From the NCBI GenBank assembly GCA_025058315.1, contig JANXET010000014.1, positions 1 to 33,738 on the forward strand: 33,738 bases of DNA, read 5' to 3'. The notes under the pieces were generated by a model that searched no databases, had not been told where the DNA came from, and worked only from the letters and a program-made list of their open reading frames with translations. The stretch is from Candidatus Bathyarchaeota archaeon. Lineage in GTDB: Archaea > Thermoproteota > Bathyarchaeia > Bathyarchaeales > Bathycorpusculaceae. Below are positions 32,691 to 33,738 of this stretch, piece by piece; the first letter of the stretch is position 1, and every line of letters starts with the position of its first letter. The position numbers were made by a program, and so were the translations under genes.

Positions 32691-33503
32691 GTGAGTGGAA
32701 TTCCACGTGGTTATCCTCCATTAAAGGAGGTAAGCAAAGTAAGCGAAATGGAGATGGCTAAGCTTCCATTGCACAGAATCAAATTTCCGCAAATTCAAGT
32801 TGCCCTTGACATGGATTCTGACATTAAAACCATAGTTGATGTAGCAGTGAAGGCCTTCAAGGGAGGGGCTAGAATAATCGAAGCTGGAACCCCGGCGATT
32901 AAGAGACACGGTGCAGATAACCTCATCCCAGCCCTTAGAAAATCCATAGACAAGCTGCGTGATGAGGGATTCAAAGATGATTACGTCATAGTTGCGGATA
33001 TGAAAGTTATGGATGTCGGAGATCTTGAGGCTCGAATAGCCTACAGGGCTGGAGCTGACATCGTTTGTATCCTAGGAATAGGAAGCATCAACAAAATAGA
33101 GGAGGCGTTAAGTGAAGCCATAAAAAAGGACAAAGCAATAATAATAGACCTCATCCAATGTGATGATCCGCTTGTGAAAATTGACGAAATAGAAAGTGAA
33201 ATCGGAGAATTCAGAGATTGGTTTTCTTTCTGCATACATAGGGGAATAAGCGAGCAAAAGAAAGGCAGAGGGATCTATGAAGAAAAAATGCTGATTGAAG
33301 AAGCGAAAAGAAAGATCGGGGCTTCACCGCTTTTTGTTGCAGGCGGAATTAAGGAAGGAGTAATTAAAGATGTGGTGGCATATGGAGGGGATGTATGCGT
33401 TATAGGAAGCGCTATTTACACCTCAGTAAACCCCGAGGAAAGGGTGAAAAGAATGTTAGAAGAAGCCAGAAAATATTACCATCAAATCCCGGTTGTTCCA
33501 TAA
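32691..33503 (+). CDS. 3-hexulose-6-phosphate synthase-like (OMP decarboxylase superfamily)
   Basis: A TIM-barrel enzyme of 270 residues closest to D-arabino-3-hexulose-6-phosphate synthase, which condenses formaldehyde with ribulose 5-phosphate, or in archaea releases formaldehyde while making ribulose 5-phosphate. Motifs are IQVALDMDSD, IEAGTPAIKRHG, VADMKVMDVGDLEARIA (the DxKxxD catalytic set), FVAGGI and VIGSAIYTS. About 35 extra residues precede the usual start, including a GIPRGYPPL stretch. The GTG start abuts the TAG of the AOR-family gene, so translation is coupled. Internal ATGs at codons 20 and 22 are alternative starts. Related decarboxylases share these motifs, so the reaction is probable, not certain. 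Confidence 0.82.
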   Translation: MSGIPRGYPPLKEVSKVSEMEMAKLPLHRIKFPQIQVALDMDSDIKTIVDVAVKAFKGGARIIEAGTPAIKRHGADNLIPALRKSIDKLRDEGFKDDYVIVADMKVMDVGDLEARIAYRAGADIVCILGIGSINKIEEALSEAIKKDKAIIIDLIQCDDPLVKIDEIESEIGEFRDWFSFCIHRGISEQKKGRGIYEEKMLIEEAKRKIGASPLFVAGGIKEGVIKDVVAYGGDVCVIGSAIYTSVNPEERVKRMLEEARKYYHQIPVVP

Positions 33504-33515
33504 TTAAAAAACTTT

Positions 33516-33571
33516 AAGCCCTTTAGGCTTCTTTGAAATTCAACATAAACTCTTTTCTGTTATATGTTGAA
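33516..33571 (+). terminator. Possible hairpin terminator region after the AOR-HPS operon
   Basis: AAGCC (33516-33520) and GGCTT (33526-33530) form a short hairpin followed by CTTT, and TTCAACATA (33539-33547) pairs with TATGTTGAA (33563-33571) over nine bases around a T-rich loop. They lie just after the operon end. Archaeal termination relies mainly on T runs, so this is a weak call. Confidence 0.3.
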
Positions 33572-33677
33572 GTAAACACTTATCCATTTAATTGTTCGCC
33601 GAATATATTTCTTACTTCCCAGGTTTTAAGCACCTAAAAGATGTAGAAGAGGTTTACGTTCGTAGGTTCGATAAAGG

Positions 33678-33738
33678 TGCAGGGGGTGGGATTTGAACCC
33701 ACGAACCCCTATGGGACAGGCTCCTGAAGCAGCCGCGT
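33678..33738 (-). tRNA. tRNA-Leu (class II), 3' part, cut by the window edge, probably intron-containing
   Basis: The minus strand shows the 3' half of a class II tRNA. The acceptor 3' strand is CCCCTGC with discriminator A (33678) and no encoded CCA (the next bases are CCT). The T arm GTGGG/CCCAC encloses TTCAAAT. A long variable arm (TCCCATAGGGGTTC) and the anticodon-stem 3' strand GCCTG follow. The A discriminator fits Leu rather than Ser. The bases just before the anticodon stem (GCTGCTT ahead of CAGGA) do not pair with GCCTG as a 5' stem strand should, so an intron probably lies in the anticodon loop. The 5' half is outside the window. Confidence 0.75.

Noticed and set aside
1-33738. CRISPR arrays, insertion sequences, integrase or phage genes
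   Set aside because: No regularly spaced direct repeats, transposase motifs or terminal inverted repeats were seen.

Overview
This window is archaeal. It encodes Nop5 and fibrillarin, the translation factor aIF2 beta, a crenarchaeal-type single-stranded DNA-binding protein with an RG-rich tail, archaeal RNase HII, an AOR-family (tungstopterin) oxidoreductase and several small archaeal families. TATA-like boxes sit about 25 bases ahead of likely transcription starts. Moderate GC, genes packed on both strands and this gene mix suggest a TACK-group archaeon, probably Bathyarchaeia-like; that placement is inferred from gene content only.

Layout. 1-2000: a dolichol/phytol kinase-like membrane protein open to the left edge, a small membrane protein, a nucleotidyltransferase, tRNA-Ala(CGC) and a 4-oxalocrotonate tautomerase homologue. 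1933-7101: ileS, then an ABC-2 exporter whose ATPase has an in-frame TAG. 7254-9057: pyrD-pyrK. 9102-12002: nop5-flpA and an archaeal HTH regulator. 11999-13579: a DMT transporter and rnhB. 13637-17348: zinc-ribbon and other small membrane proteins, a B12-binding radical SAM protein paired with a Cys/His-rich membrane protein, and a TatD-linked radical SAM protein. 17685-22404: pyrG, an HD hydrolase, a flippase-like membrane protein, a GNAT acetyltransferase, a small winged-helix-like protein and a membrane-anchored helix-hairpin-helix protein. 22540-25116: malate dehydrogenase followed by a frameshifted L-2-hydroxyglutarate oxidase and a decayed unknown gene. 25097-29440: ssb, a MIP18/DUF59 protein, cobO, and a translationally coupled cassette of PAS histidine kinase, response regulator and small helical protein. 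29601-30323: aIF2 beta and DUF424. 30324-30986: a gene-poor stretch with a likely remnant. 30987-33503: an AOR-family enzyme directly coupled to a hexulose-6-phosphate synthase-like enzyme. A class II tRNA, probably an intron-containing tRNA-Leu, is cut by the right edge.

Working together: pyrD/pyrK and pyrG belong to pyrimidine nucleotide synthesis. Nop5 and fibrillarin form the C/D-box RNA methylation complex. cobO makes the adenosyl form of cobalamin, while the nearby radical SAM protein has a B12-binding domain. The AOR/HPS pair suggests formaldehyde release and oxidation in one operon. Interruptions in the ABC ATPase, the LhgO gene, the neighbouring unknown gene and a 30.8 kb remnant mean either several recent pseudogenes or uncorrected sequence errors.
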